A stretch of DNA of 13,938 bases from Smittium culicis (GCA_001970855.1 LSSN01002900.1:1-13938), one strand, 5' to 3'. Shown: positions 1-8,977, counted from the first letter of the stretch. Notes: generated by a model from the letters alone, not told the origin. Numbers and translations are program-made.

Positions 1-19
1 AAAAAAAAAAAAAAAAAAA
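1..19. repeat. Poly-A tract at window start
   Basis: Nineteen A residues end 6 nt before the SelH start codon. The SelH promoter therefore lies outside the window, or this marks an assembly edge. Confidence 0.7.
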
Positions 20-25
20 CTTACC

Positions 26-655
26 ATGGCCATTACGAGGAGCAGAGCCTCAAACCCTGGCCAAAAAAACTCTAGCTCTGACAATGTTCTAATGCCCAAC
101 AAGGCTACTACTGCAACTAAACGAAAAATCAAGGAGCAGATATCAGATCAAGATCAAAAACCAGAAATTGAGAAAGTTCCTGAGCCAGAAACGAAAAAGG
201 CATCAAACGCAGAACAAGAGCAGGTACTAAAAGTAGAACAAAAGTCGGAAACTGTAGAGGCTGATTCTTCAGAAATTTCCCATAAAGCACCAAAAAAGCA
301 AAAGCAAAGCAATAAAAAAAAAACTTTGCCACCTAGCCCAAAGCAAATTAAAAGCGACTCTTCAGATGCAGATCTTCACCTCCAAACAAAGAATCTCGTA
401 TCCATCGAGCACTGCGTTAGCTGACGAGTATACAAGTCGAATGCTACTAATTTAGTAAAGCAGGTCGACGCCGAGTTTCCTGGTATCTTTACCTTTGAGC
501 TCAACAGTACCAAACCAAGATCAAAATCTTTTGAAGTCTCAATTTCGAACAAAACTCTATGGAGTGGCCTCAAGTTGGGTCCCCCAAGAAGGCTCAAGTT
601 CCCAGATCCTGAAACCATTTCAAAACTCTTCAAAGAATTTGTCTCGCAGCAATAA
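26..655 (+). CDS. SELENOH: Selenoprotein H-like protein (in-frame TGA read as selenocysteine)
   Basis: Thioredoxin-fold-like (Rdx family) redox protein. In animals SelH is a small nuclear/nucleolar protein with a CxxU active site and AT-hook-like basic tail, linked to redox and DNA-damage responses. The frame starts at ATG 26 in a good context (ttaccATGG), meets TGA at 422-424 and continues to TAA at 653-655, giving 209 residues with Sec at 133. The motif around the TGA reads SIEHCVSU (C130, U133). The part after the TGA carries the SelH hallmarks: NSTKPRSKSFEVSI, then LWSGLKLGPPRRLKFPDPE near the C-terminus. Homology therefore spans both sides of the TGA without an indel. Residues 1-120 are a low-complexity Lys/Glu/Ser-rich extension with basic clusters such as KKQKQSNKKK, a likely nuclear localisation signal. 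Animal SelH is about 122 aa, so this is longer. No intron is needed. UGA is followed by C, a weak termination context. Alternatives are a pseudogene with one stop, or ordinary readthrough. Confidence 0.9.
422..424 (+). other. Selenocysteine codon (TGA), residue 133 of the SelH-like protein
   Basis: The codon sits exactly where animal SelH has Sec, three residues after Cys130 (C-V-S-U). The same frame stays open on both sides with family-level similarity. The neighbouring SMC1 gene ends on TGA at the family's usual C-terminus, so TGA is not globally reassigned here. The base after TGA is C. Confidence 0.88.
436..469 (+). promoter_or_regulatory. Candidate recoding stem-loop just downstream of the Sec UGA
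   Basis: GTCGA (436-440) pairs with TCGAC (465-469), TGC (442-444) with GCA (460-462), and TACT (445-448) with AGTA (454-457). This gives about 12 base pairs, broken only by one unpaired base on the left and two 2-nt bulges on the right, with an AATTT apical loop. The stem begins 11 nt after the UGA. The pairing is seen directly. A role like a selenocysteine redefinition element (known from animal SelN) is inference, and chance pairing in coding sequence is possible. Confidence 0.5.
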
Positions 656-660
656 TAACA

Positions 661-721
661 CAATCTAAATCCAGCTACCTTTCTCGAGTCTATAGCCTCT
701 AGTTACCTATAGAGCGGATTG
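661..721 (+). promoter_or_regulatory. Stem-loop in the SelH 3' UTR, candidate non-canonical SECIS
   Basis: Starting 5 nt after the SelH stop codon, CAATC (661-665) can pair with GATTG (717-721); AATCC (668-672) with GGATT (716-720) is an alternative. TCTATAG (689-695) pairs perfectly with CTATAGA (707-713) around an 11-nt loop starting with CC. The canonical ATGA...AA...TGA core of a eukaryotic SECIS is absent. It could be a divergent SECIS, a 3'-end processing structure or chance. Confidence 0.35.
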
Positions 722-841
722 GTCATTTATTAGTTTATTTATATGACGACAATTTACTTTATAATCATTCCTCAATCCTCACGCTTTTCTTGGTTACTTT
801 CAGAATTTGGTGAGTATAAGGGTCTAATTCCAATGCATCTC

Positions 842-862
842 AAAAAAAAAAAATTTTTTTTT
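842..862. repeat. A12T9 homopolymer junction
   Basis: Twelve A (842-853) directly followed by nine T (854-862), between two convergent genes. Such poly(dA:dT) junctions are stiff, hairpin-capable and prone to sequencing length error. It may act in 3'-end formation for both genes. Confidence 0.7.
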
Positions 863-1120
863 AAAATGTTCTTTCAATGTTTTTTATATTTCTTCTTTAT
901 TTCAAAATCTCGGTTACTTAATTTGTGTAGAAAAAATAATTATTAAAAGACATATTTTTTAAAAAAAGGGTGCATAATTGCCTGATACAAATAATAAACT
1001 CAAAAAAATATAACTTAATCCATTTATATCAAAATTTCCACATATTTCAAGTCAATTATTCCAAAAAGCTCATAGCCATATTCGCCTTATCCCGTTCACC
1101 GTATAATCATATAATTTAGA

Positions 1121-1882
1121 CTAAGGGACTACACTTTCAATGTTCCATGTATTGGATTTCTTGTCGAGTGTGTAAATGTACCTAAGGTGTACCTTTTGAC
1201 TAAGATCACAATAGTCAACTCTATCCGCTTGCAAACATATAAGTCCGTAGTTTTGACAAACTGCTGAGGTACTAGTTCCCTCATTGGGAGTTTCAATGAC
1301 TGTATTATTGCTGCTTGAAACCTTTGATCCAGGTACAGGTCCATTGAACCATCTCTTTAAAGAATTGGAATGCTTCTCGTAAGTAATACTCAAAATATCG
1401 TTCTCAGTACCAACTATCTTGCTACTTTCATTTAAGTCCTCAATCCCTAAAAACGCCGCTGAAGGAACAGATGTTGAGCTGTCGTCGTTTTTTCCATTCC
1501 CGAAATACACCTCGCTAGCTGCTTTATCGATACCTAAAACAGAAGCAATTCCCCCAATTCGGAACTGCTCCATCGTCTCTGGGAAAAAAAATCCAACTTC
1601 GCAGAACTTGTTATGCTGTATCTCTCCCACTTTATCGGTCTTCAAATGCGTGCTGAAAACTAAATCGTCACATCCTTCTCCATTTCCACTACTACTACTG
1701 CCTGGCTGTACCGATCCCATAAATCCACGAAGAACTACCGCTCGAACTTTAGGTCTCAACTCGCTATTAACCGTCGCCAGATTACCCACAACAACGCTCC
1801 CGCCTCCTACAGTCTTCTCGGCTCTCTTCTTCAACGCATTCTTGAACAATTTCGACCAGCCACTAACAACAATTTCGCTCAT
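1121..1882 (-). CDS. Alr4036/PPOX-family FMN-binding protein (pyridoxamine 5'-phosphate oxidase-like)
   Basis: Intact single-exon gene of 253 residues, start codon at 1882-1880, stop TAG. The layout matches the pyridoxamine 5'-phosphate oxidase Alr4036-type flavin-binding domain known in fungi, plants and cyanobacteria. It opens with an N-terminal W-x3-F-x3-L helix (residues about 8-20) and NLATVNSELRPKVRAVVLRG, the first split-barrel strands, whose Arg residues normally contact FMN phosphate. Then come LVFSTHLKTDKVGEIQHNKF, EQFRIGGIA, RWFNGPVPGSK and a closing W-N-I-E-S-V-V-P, matching the family's typical W...(v)nP end. Several Ser/Gly-rich stretches (for example SSSSGNGEG) look like lineage-specific loop insertions. 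The exact substrate of this subfamily is not established, so vitamin B6 oxidation should not be assumed; a generic cytosolic flavin-dependent oxidoreductase is the safest call. It is divergent from SMC1 and may share its promoter region. Confidence 0.85.
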   Translation of the reverse strand: MSEIVVSGWSKLFKNALKKRAEKTVGGGSVVVGNLATVNSELRPKVRAVVLRGFMGSVQPGSSSSGNGEGCDDLVFSTHLKTDKVGEIQHNKFCEVGFFFPETMEQFRIGGIASVLGIDKAASEVYFGNGKNDDSSTSVPSAAFLGIEDLNESSKIVGTENDILSITYEKHSNSLKRWFNGPVPGSKVSSSNNTVIETPNEGTSTSAVCQNYGLICLQADRVDYCDLSQKVHLRYIYTLDKKSNTWNIESVVP

Positions 1883-2241
1883 TTTCCAGCTTTTATTTGA
1901 ATTTACTTTTACTTTTACTTTATTTATTATTCTTTTTTAAAACTATCTGTAATAAAATTTTTGACGTTTTAAAGAATTTATATACTTTCATTCATTGTTT
2001 ACTTTTTTTCAATCTGTAAACACTGCTGGCCAATTATTTCTATCAATCTTGACGCCCTTTTTTTTTCCTTTCTTTTTGCTCTACTTTAACTTTGACATCG
2101 TTTTTTTTTTTAATAAACTAAATATTTGCCCTCCAATTTAATTTAGCTTTTTAATGGCCTAGTTTAATAATTTTTTATTTTTTACTCTTTTCTCCCACTC
2201 CAATCTCTCTTATATATATTTTTGTAATCTTCTTTCTAGCT
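1883..2241. promoter_or_regulatory. Divergent promoter region between PPOX and SMC1
   Basis: A 359-bp spacer with many poly-T tracts. On the + strand it holds CCAAT at 2030-2034, 2133-2137 and 2200-2204, and a TATA-like run at 2211-2218 about 24 nt before the SMC1 ATG. TGTTTAC (1996-2002) and GTAAACA (2016-2022) form an inverted pair matching the forkhead core GTAAACA. TTCTAG just before the ATG (about 2234-2239) resembles a 3' splice site, so a 5' UTR intron is conceivable. All functional roles are inferred from motif resemblance. Confidence 0.5.
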
Positions 2242-5200
2242 ATGGGCCAACTCATTCAAATCGAAGTCGAGAATTTCAAATCTTACAAGGGCCATCAAAT
2301 TATTGGCCCTTTTGGCTCTTTCACTGCTATAATAGGTCCCAATGGTGCAGGTAATTATTCACTTGCCTTAAATCTACCTCTTTCGACCCTCCTATTTCCC
2401 TTTATTTCACCAACTTTTAATAAAAATATACTATACACCTTTACATTTTCTATTTGAACAAATACAGTTCATCACTTTATAATTATTCACTGCACCTTTT
2501 TTCAATAATTTCTTTATACGTATATTCTAGGAAAGAGCAATCTAATGGACGCTATCAGTTTTGTCCTGGGCGTTAAAAGCACCCACCTTCGTTCCACTCA
2601 ACTCAAAGAACTTCTTTACCATTCCCCGCATACTATGGGTCCGAATGAAATTATTAAAAAAGCCTCTGTCACAGTTGTTCTACAAGAAAATAACGCTGAT
2701 TTTCGCTTCAAAAGAAGGTAAAACCCATTTCTCTATATTACTTTTATTTATTACTATTTATACACTGAGTATACTATCGTATTCCTCCTTCTACACCCCT
2801 AATTCTTTTACTGTACTTTATTTCAGTATCACAGCTAGCGGAGGAAGTGAATACAGTATTAACGATAAACTAGTTTCTTTCCAAGATTATAAAGCACAGC
2901 TTGAAAAATTTCACATTATCACCAAAGCTAAAAACTTTCTCGTCTTCCAAGGTGACGTTGAAGCTATTGCTTCTCAATCCTCAGCCGATTTAACTGAGCT
3001 TATTGAAATTATGTCTGGGTAAGTACATATCACTCCACCCTATAATAATAATAATAAAAATAATAATTCTTCGGCCTTTTATCGTAAAATATAAAATTTT
3101 ACTTTGCCGTCTAAAATATTCTTATTGTATCAATTTCTAAATATTTAATTCATTATAAACAGCTCCATCGAATTCCGAAACGAATATGACATCCTAAAAA
3201 GAGAAGAAAAAAACGCAGCCGAACTTTCCAACTCTTCTTTTAACAAAAAAAGAGCAATTGCAGCTGAACTCAAAGCAGTTCTTAAACAAAAATCTGAACT
3301 TGAAACTTACGAGAAAAAAAAATCCGAGCTCGTTAAACTCAATGTAGAATATATGCTCTGGAAATTACTCCAACAGGACTCTAAAATCGATAAAGATAAT
3401 TCAGATATTGCCAATTTATCCTCCCAAATCTCATCCTTATCTTCTGAATCATCCACCGCTAACACTAATGTTGAGTCCCAAAGAAGATTCCAAGCTAAAG
3501 CTTTTAAAGACCTATCAAAAGCTGATAAAAATGTCAAGCTAATCGAAAAACAGCTCGAAGAAAATGTAAAGATCTTTTTTTTTTTTTTATAACTAAACTT
3601 TTTTATGTCACAGATAACCTTTTCGAAATTTACATTGTATATAAACCTAATTCTTATTAATAACCTTTTATTATTTTAAAAGCAACCGACACTTGTTGCA
3701 AATAAAGAGAAAGCTGATGCTATTAGCAAGAAAATTTCAATCTTGAACTCAAACATTGAAAGTTTATCTTCTGATTCTAAGCGCCAACGTAATATTGCTT
3801 CTAATATGGAAAATGATTTAAAAAAAATCATTTCTGCAAAAAATCGAAATCAAGGTTTAATCTCCTTTCTAATTTATTGTCTTTTTATATTTATCATTTT
3901 TTTTATGCTTCAAATTTTTTCATTATTAAATTTAATATAGAATCAATGGAGTCAAGTTTTGGTAAAAAGTATTTTAAAAGCCAATCTGACGAAGCGAATG
4001 CCATATCTGAATACTATATGCTCGAGTCTAGACTGAACACTGAAGTTCAGTCATTATCTCAACTATTAAACGATACTTCTCTAAAACTCTCTACAATGGA
4101 AATGAAAAAGTCTAGAGCTGAAGTAAAAAAAGATGAGTTATCAAAGCAACTATCTGAAAAGAAAGAACAGAAAAGAGCTTACAACACCCAGCTATCAGAA
4201 GCCAAATCAAGGCTTTCGGATTCTTCTTCAAACAAGGATAAATTGATTTCTGATATCGCAAAAACTAAAAAAAGTCACGAAAAAATAAAAGCTAAAGAGC
4301 TGGAAATTAATGAAAAACTTAAAATTATCCTCCAACAAATTTCCCAAACAAGAGCTATTGAAAACGAGTCAAAAAAAGAACGTAAAGATGCGGAAATTCT
4401 TGCTGCTCTAAAAAGACTTTTTAAAAATGTTTATGGCCGCATTTCTGAATTGTGCAAACCAACACAAAGAAAATACGAGCTTGCAGCTATTGTTACTTTC
4501 GGTAAATTTGCAGACGCTATCGTTGTTGACTCCCAACAAACTGCTATCGAGTGTATCCGTTATTTAAGGGAGCAAAGAGCCGGAAAAGCTACCTTTTTGC
4601 CCCTAGACTCACTCTCAAACAACTCTGTTAGCGATACTTTACGCCGCGCTCATCCTAATTCCAGACTGGTTATTGATGTTTTGGAATATGACTCAAAGTA
4701 CAGTCGCGCCATTTCCTTTGTTTGTGGCTCAAACATTGTTTGTGATACTCTTGAAGTTGCCCGTGAGCTTTGCTACAATAGAAACTTGTCCGTCAAGGCC
4801 ATCACACTAGATGGATCTGTTATTCATAAAAGTGGTAATATCACTGGTGGTACCTTCTCAAAAACCGGCTCATTAAAGTCCAACCTTGATAAATGGGAAA
4901 GAGGTAGCATTAACTCCTTAATAAAAACTCGCGATGAATTGACAATCTCTTTGAATAAGCTCACTAAAGAAAGAAATTTCTCTCATTTGATTGAAAATTT
5001 GGAAATCCAGCTAGCTGACGCTGAAACTCAATACCTTTCTTCAAATGACAACTTGCTCCGAATCAATAGATGGCTTGAATCTTGCAGCGTTGAGTCTAAA
5101 AACTTAGAAAGACAATTAGATGTTGTTGATGATGAGCTTGAATTATTATCATCTGAGATTTCGTCTCTCAATAATGAGCTATCAAAGGCATCCAGTAAAT

Positions 5201-6690
5201 TCAATAAAGCTTCAGAACCTGTTTTCCGTGAATTTTGTTCTAAATACAATTTCTCTTCAATTGATGAATTCAATTCAATTATCGAAAACAAAAAGAAATT
5301 ATCAAAAAAGCAACTTGAATTCGATAACCACATATCCAAGCTGGAAAATCAGATTCTTTTCGAGCATGAACAACTCGAAATCATAAATAACGACAAATCT
5401 CGCAAACAAAGCTTGCTAAACCAAGTTAACGAGGACTTGATCGCAACTCAAGCTGAGATTCAAGCCCTTGAATCTACCTTGAGCTCACAAATAAAACAAT
5501 TGTCTAAACTCCGTAAAGCCCACAATGATTTGCAATCAAGCTTTAACTCTGAATCTAACAAGCTAACAGAAGCTAGAAACCTTTATGCGGATTTAACTTC
5601 TTCGCTGGATGTTGTTACTAAGTCAAAATCTGTCAAAGAAACTGAACTTGCCAAATCACTCGATAAAAAGCTCGCTATATTACGTAAATGCCGCCTTGAA
5701 AGTATCAATATTCCGCTAAAATCTGGCACTCTTACCTCGGTTCCAATTTCGCTAGCAAATATTTCTACAAGACCAGACGGCATTAGCGAATCTTCTCTTG
5801 TAAACAATCCTGTTCATAATATAAAGCCTGACTATTCTTCATTACCACAATCCTCTAGAGCAAAATTAAACTCTAAAAATATCTCTGATCCTAATTCAGA
5901 AGAAGCAAGAGAAATTGAGTTTCTTGAAACTAGCTACAGCTCCAAAATTGCTTCAATTAATTTTGAATTGAGTTCAATGGCACCTATTTCTCACGCACGT
6001 GAAAAATTAAATGCACTACAACAAAAATTAGAAGATTCCGATAAGGAATTCGCCAATCTCAGAAATGTTGCAAAAAATGTACATGCTCGTTTTTCAGTCG
6101 TTAAAAAATCCCGCCACGAGCTTTTCACAAAAATGTACCAACACATCAGCCAGTCAATTGACAAATTTTACAAAATCTTGACCAAATCAAATATGTTTCC
6201 AATTGGCGGAACGGCCTATTTAAACTTGGAAAATAATGAAGAACCATATTTGGGCGGAGTCAAGTATCACGCTATGCCGCCATTGAAACGTTTTAGAGAC
6301 ATGGAACTGCTTAGTGGAGGAGAGAAAACTGTTGCAGCACTAGCTCTTCTGTTTGCACTTCAATCATACTTACCATCGCCTTTCTTTGTTCTTGACGAGG
6401 TTGATGCTGCTCTTGATTTAGCTAACGTTGTTCAATTGGCAAACTATTTACGCCTCCGTTCTTCGCAAACCCAGCTTACTGCCCCAGGTGATGAAAATGA
6501 AATTACTTCAGAAAAGAATTCAAGAAAATCTAAAGGCAAGAAACCTGACCCTTCAAACTTTCAATTCATCGTTATCTCCTTAAAACAACCGCTATACGAG
6601 CGTGCAGGAACCTTGGTTGGCATATATAAAGACCAACAAAGCAACAGCTCAAAAACTCTCACTCTTGATCTCAATCAATACCCAGAATGA
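2242..6690 (+). CDS. SMC1: Structural maintenance of chromosomes protein 1 (cohesin subunit SMC1), six exons
   Basis: ATPase core subunit of cohesin. It pairs with SMC3 at the hinge and with the kleisin at the heads to hold sister chromatids together in the nucleus. Exons by my splicing: 2242-2350, 2531-2717, 2827-3018, 3163-3565, 3683-3854 and 3941-6690, giving 3813 nt and 1270 residues (animal SMC1 is about 1230). It begins [17 protein letters not shown], as SMC1 proteins do. Walker A GPNGAGKS is at 32-39 and [12 protein letters not shown] follows in the N-lobe. Coiled coil runs to about 510, the hinge is about 514-660 (YGRISELC to NITGGTF), and the second coiled coil runs to about 1100. 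[15 protein letters not shown] precedes the signature LLSGGEK (LSGGE at 1145-1149); Walker B FFVLDEVD is at 1169-1176. The H-loop region FIVISLK begins at 1230, and the C-terminus [10 protein letters not shown] is SMC1-specific rather than SMC2, SMC3 or SMC4. About 30 residues between Walker B and the H-loop region are a basic low-complexity insert. Stop is TGA. Confidence 0.97.
2351..2530 (+). other. SMC1 intron 1
   Basis: 180 bp, GTAATT donor and TTCTAG acceptor. It splits the Gly37 codon inside Walker A (GPNGA-G-KS). Splicing restores the universally conserved GKSN sequence, which fixes both ends with confidence. Confidence 0.95.
2718..2826 (+). other. SMC1 intron 2
   Basis: 109 bp, GTAAAA donor and TTTCAG acceptor, with a CTAAT branch-site-like motif at 2799-2803, 24 nt before the acceptor. 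Joining gives [20 protein letters not shown], matching the SMC1 family. Confidence 0.93.
3019..3162 (+). other. SMC1 intron 3
   Basis: 144 bp, with a perfect GTAAGT donor and an AACAG acceptor. It contains a short TAA/TAAA microsatellite around 3041-3065. Joining gives [15 protein letters not shown], as expected for the family. Confidence 0.94.
3566..3682 (+). other. SMC1 intron 4
   Basis: 117 bp, GTAAAG donor followed closely by a T-run, and an AAAAG acceptor. A CTAAT branch-like motif is at 3647-3651. It falls between codons in the first coiled coil, where sequence conservation is weak, so the exact acceptor is less certain than for introns 1-3. Confidence 0.82.
3855..3940 (+). other. SMC1 intron 5
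   Basis: 86 bp, with a weaker GTTTAA donor and an ATATAG acceptor. The reading frames of exons 5 and 6 differ, and the exon-5 frame meets a stop at 3938-3940, so splicing is required. Joining gives [14 protein letters not shown]. Confidence 0.85.
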
Positions 6691-7410
6691 GCATTTTCTT
6701 TTTCTTTTAGCTAATTACTCTACCTAGCTATGTTTATATATCATTTTTGTTATTATTACACTTTTCTTTATACCATTATGTTTTTTTTAACAAAAAATAT
6801 CGTTTTTTTTATTTTTTTTTTTCGTATTAAATATCTACGAGCTAGCAAACAGTTAAGATACCAACTCCTCTTTCTCTACTTTTATTTATTTGCTAAAATT
6901 AATTATATTCTAAATTAACTTTTTATATTTTATTAAAAAAATAAAAATAAAATAATATATAGTTTAATTGTACTTATAAAAAGTTTGACTAAAAAAAGAT
7001 GAAAAATCAGTTTTTTTTGTGATACATAGTTATCCATTAGGTCATTTATAATTTTTTTACATATAGTTTTATTTTATTATACTAATCAATTTTATTGAAA
7101 ATTGAATCTCACCAGTAAATATATTAGTCATAAGTGTTTAAGTATATAGTAAAGATTATATATAATATTTGCTATACTTTAAATTATGTTATAGGTTTAT
7201 TATCTATTAAAAAAATTTTTTAATTACTTTTATTTTGTGCATATGTCTAAGATTCAGTATTTTTTACTATGATCAACTCTAGGATCTATGTTTGTTCATA
7301 AATACTAAAACACATATTTGATAAATATCGAAGAAACTAACATTGCCAAATTGGGTGGAATTTCAATTTTTTTACTATTCTTATCCATCTATTTGTGAAA
7401 TTTTTTTATA

Positions 7411-7445
7411 ATTAATTTATAAAAATTAATTTATAAAAATTAATT
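7411..7445. repeat. Short tandem repeat, 14-bp unit, 2.5 copies
   Basis: The unit ATTAATTTATAAAA occurs at 7411-7424 and 7425-7438, followed by the half unit ATTAATT at 7439-7445. The copies are identical. Confidence 0.9.
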
Positions 7446-8666
7446 ACATCTAAAAAAATGGTTATTCTAAATACTAATTGCTGATATTCAAACTTTTGGG
7501 AAATGAAATAAATATTTAAAGACTAAATATCATTTATTGAATATATATAAACATATTTTATAAAATTGATCGGTAGAAGTACAAAAAATTATCAAGGTCA
7601 AATTAAACTTACTGGAATGTATATACAATATTTATTTTGGGTTTTAATAAACATGCTTTTATTAAAATTATAAATATATAATTTTAAAATGAGATCATCC
7701 TAATATAAAAGCTTAAGAATTTTTAATTTTAAAAACATATAAATAGTTATAATAAAAAAAATATTTTAGCGAGTTTTAAAATCAATTATAAAGAAAAAAA
7801 TTTAAAATTAGCTATCATTTAATTTTTTTTATACTACGCATAGATAATAAAATCAGCATTAAACTCTAGAATTTTTACAACTTATTTTTACTTTTTCCCA
7901 CTTTTAGTTTAATTTGATCACAAAAATTTATCAACCCTGCTTTATTGAAGTATAGCAATTCTAAATTCAACATCTTTGGCATTGAAAATTATTATTTTAT
8001 TAAAAAATGATGGAATAATCTTCAAAAAATATCTGAAACTTTGTGTTTATATTCATTATAAAATCGATTGGATTTTTAGATACTATCAATTATATTACTC
8101 ATATTTCTTATTTACAATAAAATGTATTACAAAGGGTTTTTAATCTAGGATTTTCTTATGACTGTCTCATATATGTTTTTCTTTTTTTTTTTAGAAATTC
8201 TACCAATATGCTCTCTTCGGTTTATATCTGGGCTCTTAAATCTTTAATTAATTATATTCATTTATCTCATTAAAAAATAATCAGTGATTAAATTCGATTG
8301 GTGCTTTTTCTCAGCATCTTTTGTATCAATAAATTTTAAAATACAAGTTTTTTTTAGTCTGATTATGATTCTTTAAAGGATAATCATTTGATTATTAGAC
8401 TCTATTTTATCATCCATCAATAATATCTTTCCAACACAATTCCAGATTATATTATTTAGAGTACAAAATCGACTTTTCTGAGCATATTTGCTAGAATAGA
8501 ATTTTTTATTTTGAATTCAACAGCAATATTATGTAGAATTTTTTTCGCCTATCCAATCTGAGTATATTATACTTTTATCGCAATATTATATATCTCATTA
8601 GTATTGATTTTTATACCAACACCCCAATTCTCTTTATAACATGCATCTTAGTTGAATATTTTTGTT

Positions 8667-8684
8667 CCGAAAATTATTTTTCGG
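8667..8684. repeat. Perfect 7-bp hairpin
   Basis: CCGAAAA, loop TTAT, then TTTTCGG. In either direction it lacks an associated gene, so no function is proposed. Confidence 0.6.
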
Positions 8685-8977
8685 CTTTAATATTTAGCAG
8701 CAGTCTTATTTTTTTAAGGAAGCCCCTGAGATTGTAGAGCAAAAAAATTATCGAAATTTTTATTTACAGCACCTTAAGTGCAAAAATTAAAAATATTGAT
8801 ACTAAGTAAAATAGATATTTTCTATTTCGTGCCTCAGTAGCAGGAAATATTTGAGCTATGTCAGAATTTTTTTAAATTTTTTTTTGAAATAAAATTTTCG
8901 CTTTTGGGATTTTCAGATTCAATTTTATATGCTGCAATATTGTTTTTTGATAATTTCGTATTTCTGACATGAGTTTA

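Larger units (their letters stand above)
656..1120. other. Convergent intergenic region (two 3' UTRs)
   Basis: This 465-bp AT-rich spacer separates the 3' ends of the + strand SelH gene and the - strand PPOX gene. It contains the stem-loop at 661-721, an A12T9 homopolymer junction at 842-862 and a polyadenylation-like AATAAA at 993-998 on the + strand. TTTATT at 897-902 is the same signal read on the - strand. The only open frame, 743-946, is low-complexity and hydrophobic, and I do not consider it a gene. Confidence 0.6.

Noticed and set aside
26..424. A stand-alone 132-residue protein ending at the TGA
   Set aside because: Most of the conserved SelH domain follows the TGA in the same frame, so this is a truncation artefact of treating TGA as a stop.
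743..814. Possible canonical SECIS with ATGA at 743-746 and TGAG at 811-814
   Set aside because: The two quartets are 68 nt apart, the sequence between them forms no continuous helix II, and no AA lies at the usual distance from ATGA.
743..946. 67-residue + strand open frame
   Set aside because: Low-complexity, Phe/Lys-rich, spans the A12T9 junction and lies in the convergent 3' UTR region.
1419..1940. 173-residue open frame on the + strand
   Set aside because: It is the antisense shadow of the well-supported PPOX gene and has no recognisable features.
3877..3940. SMC1 final exon starting at the upstream Met ([14 protein letters not shown]...)
   Set aside because: That stretch is intron 5. 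The frame only becomes SMC1 coiled coil after the acceptor at 3940, and the N-terminal head is encoded in the upstream exons.
6730..6918. 62-residue open frame after SMC1
   Set aside because: Phe/Tyr/Ile/Leu run generated by T-rich 3' flanking sequence; no conserved features.
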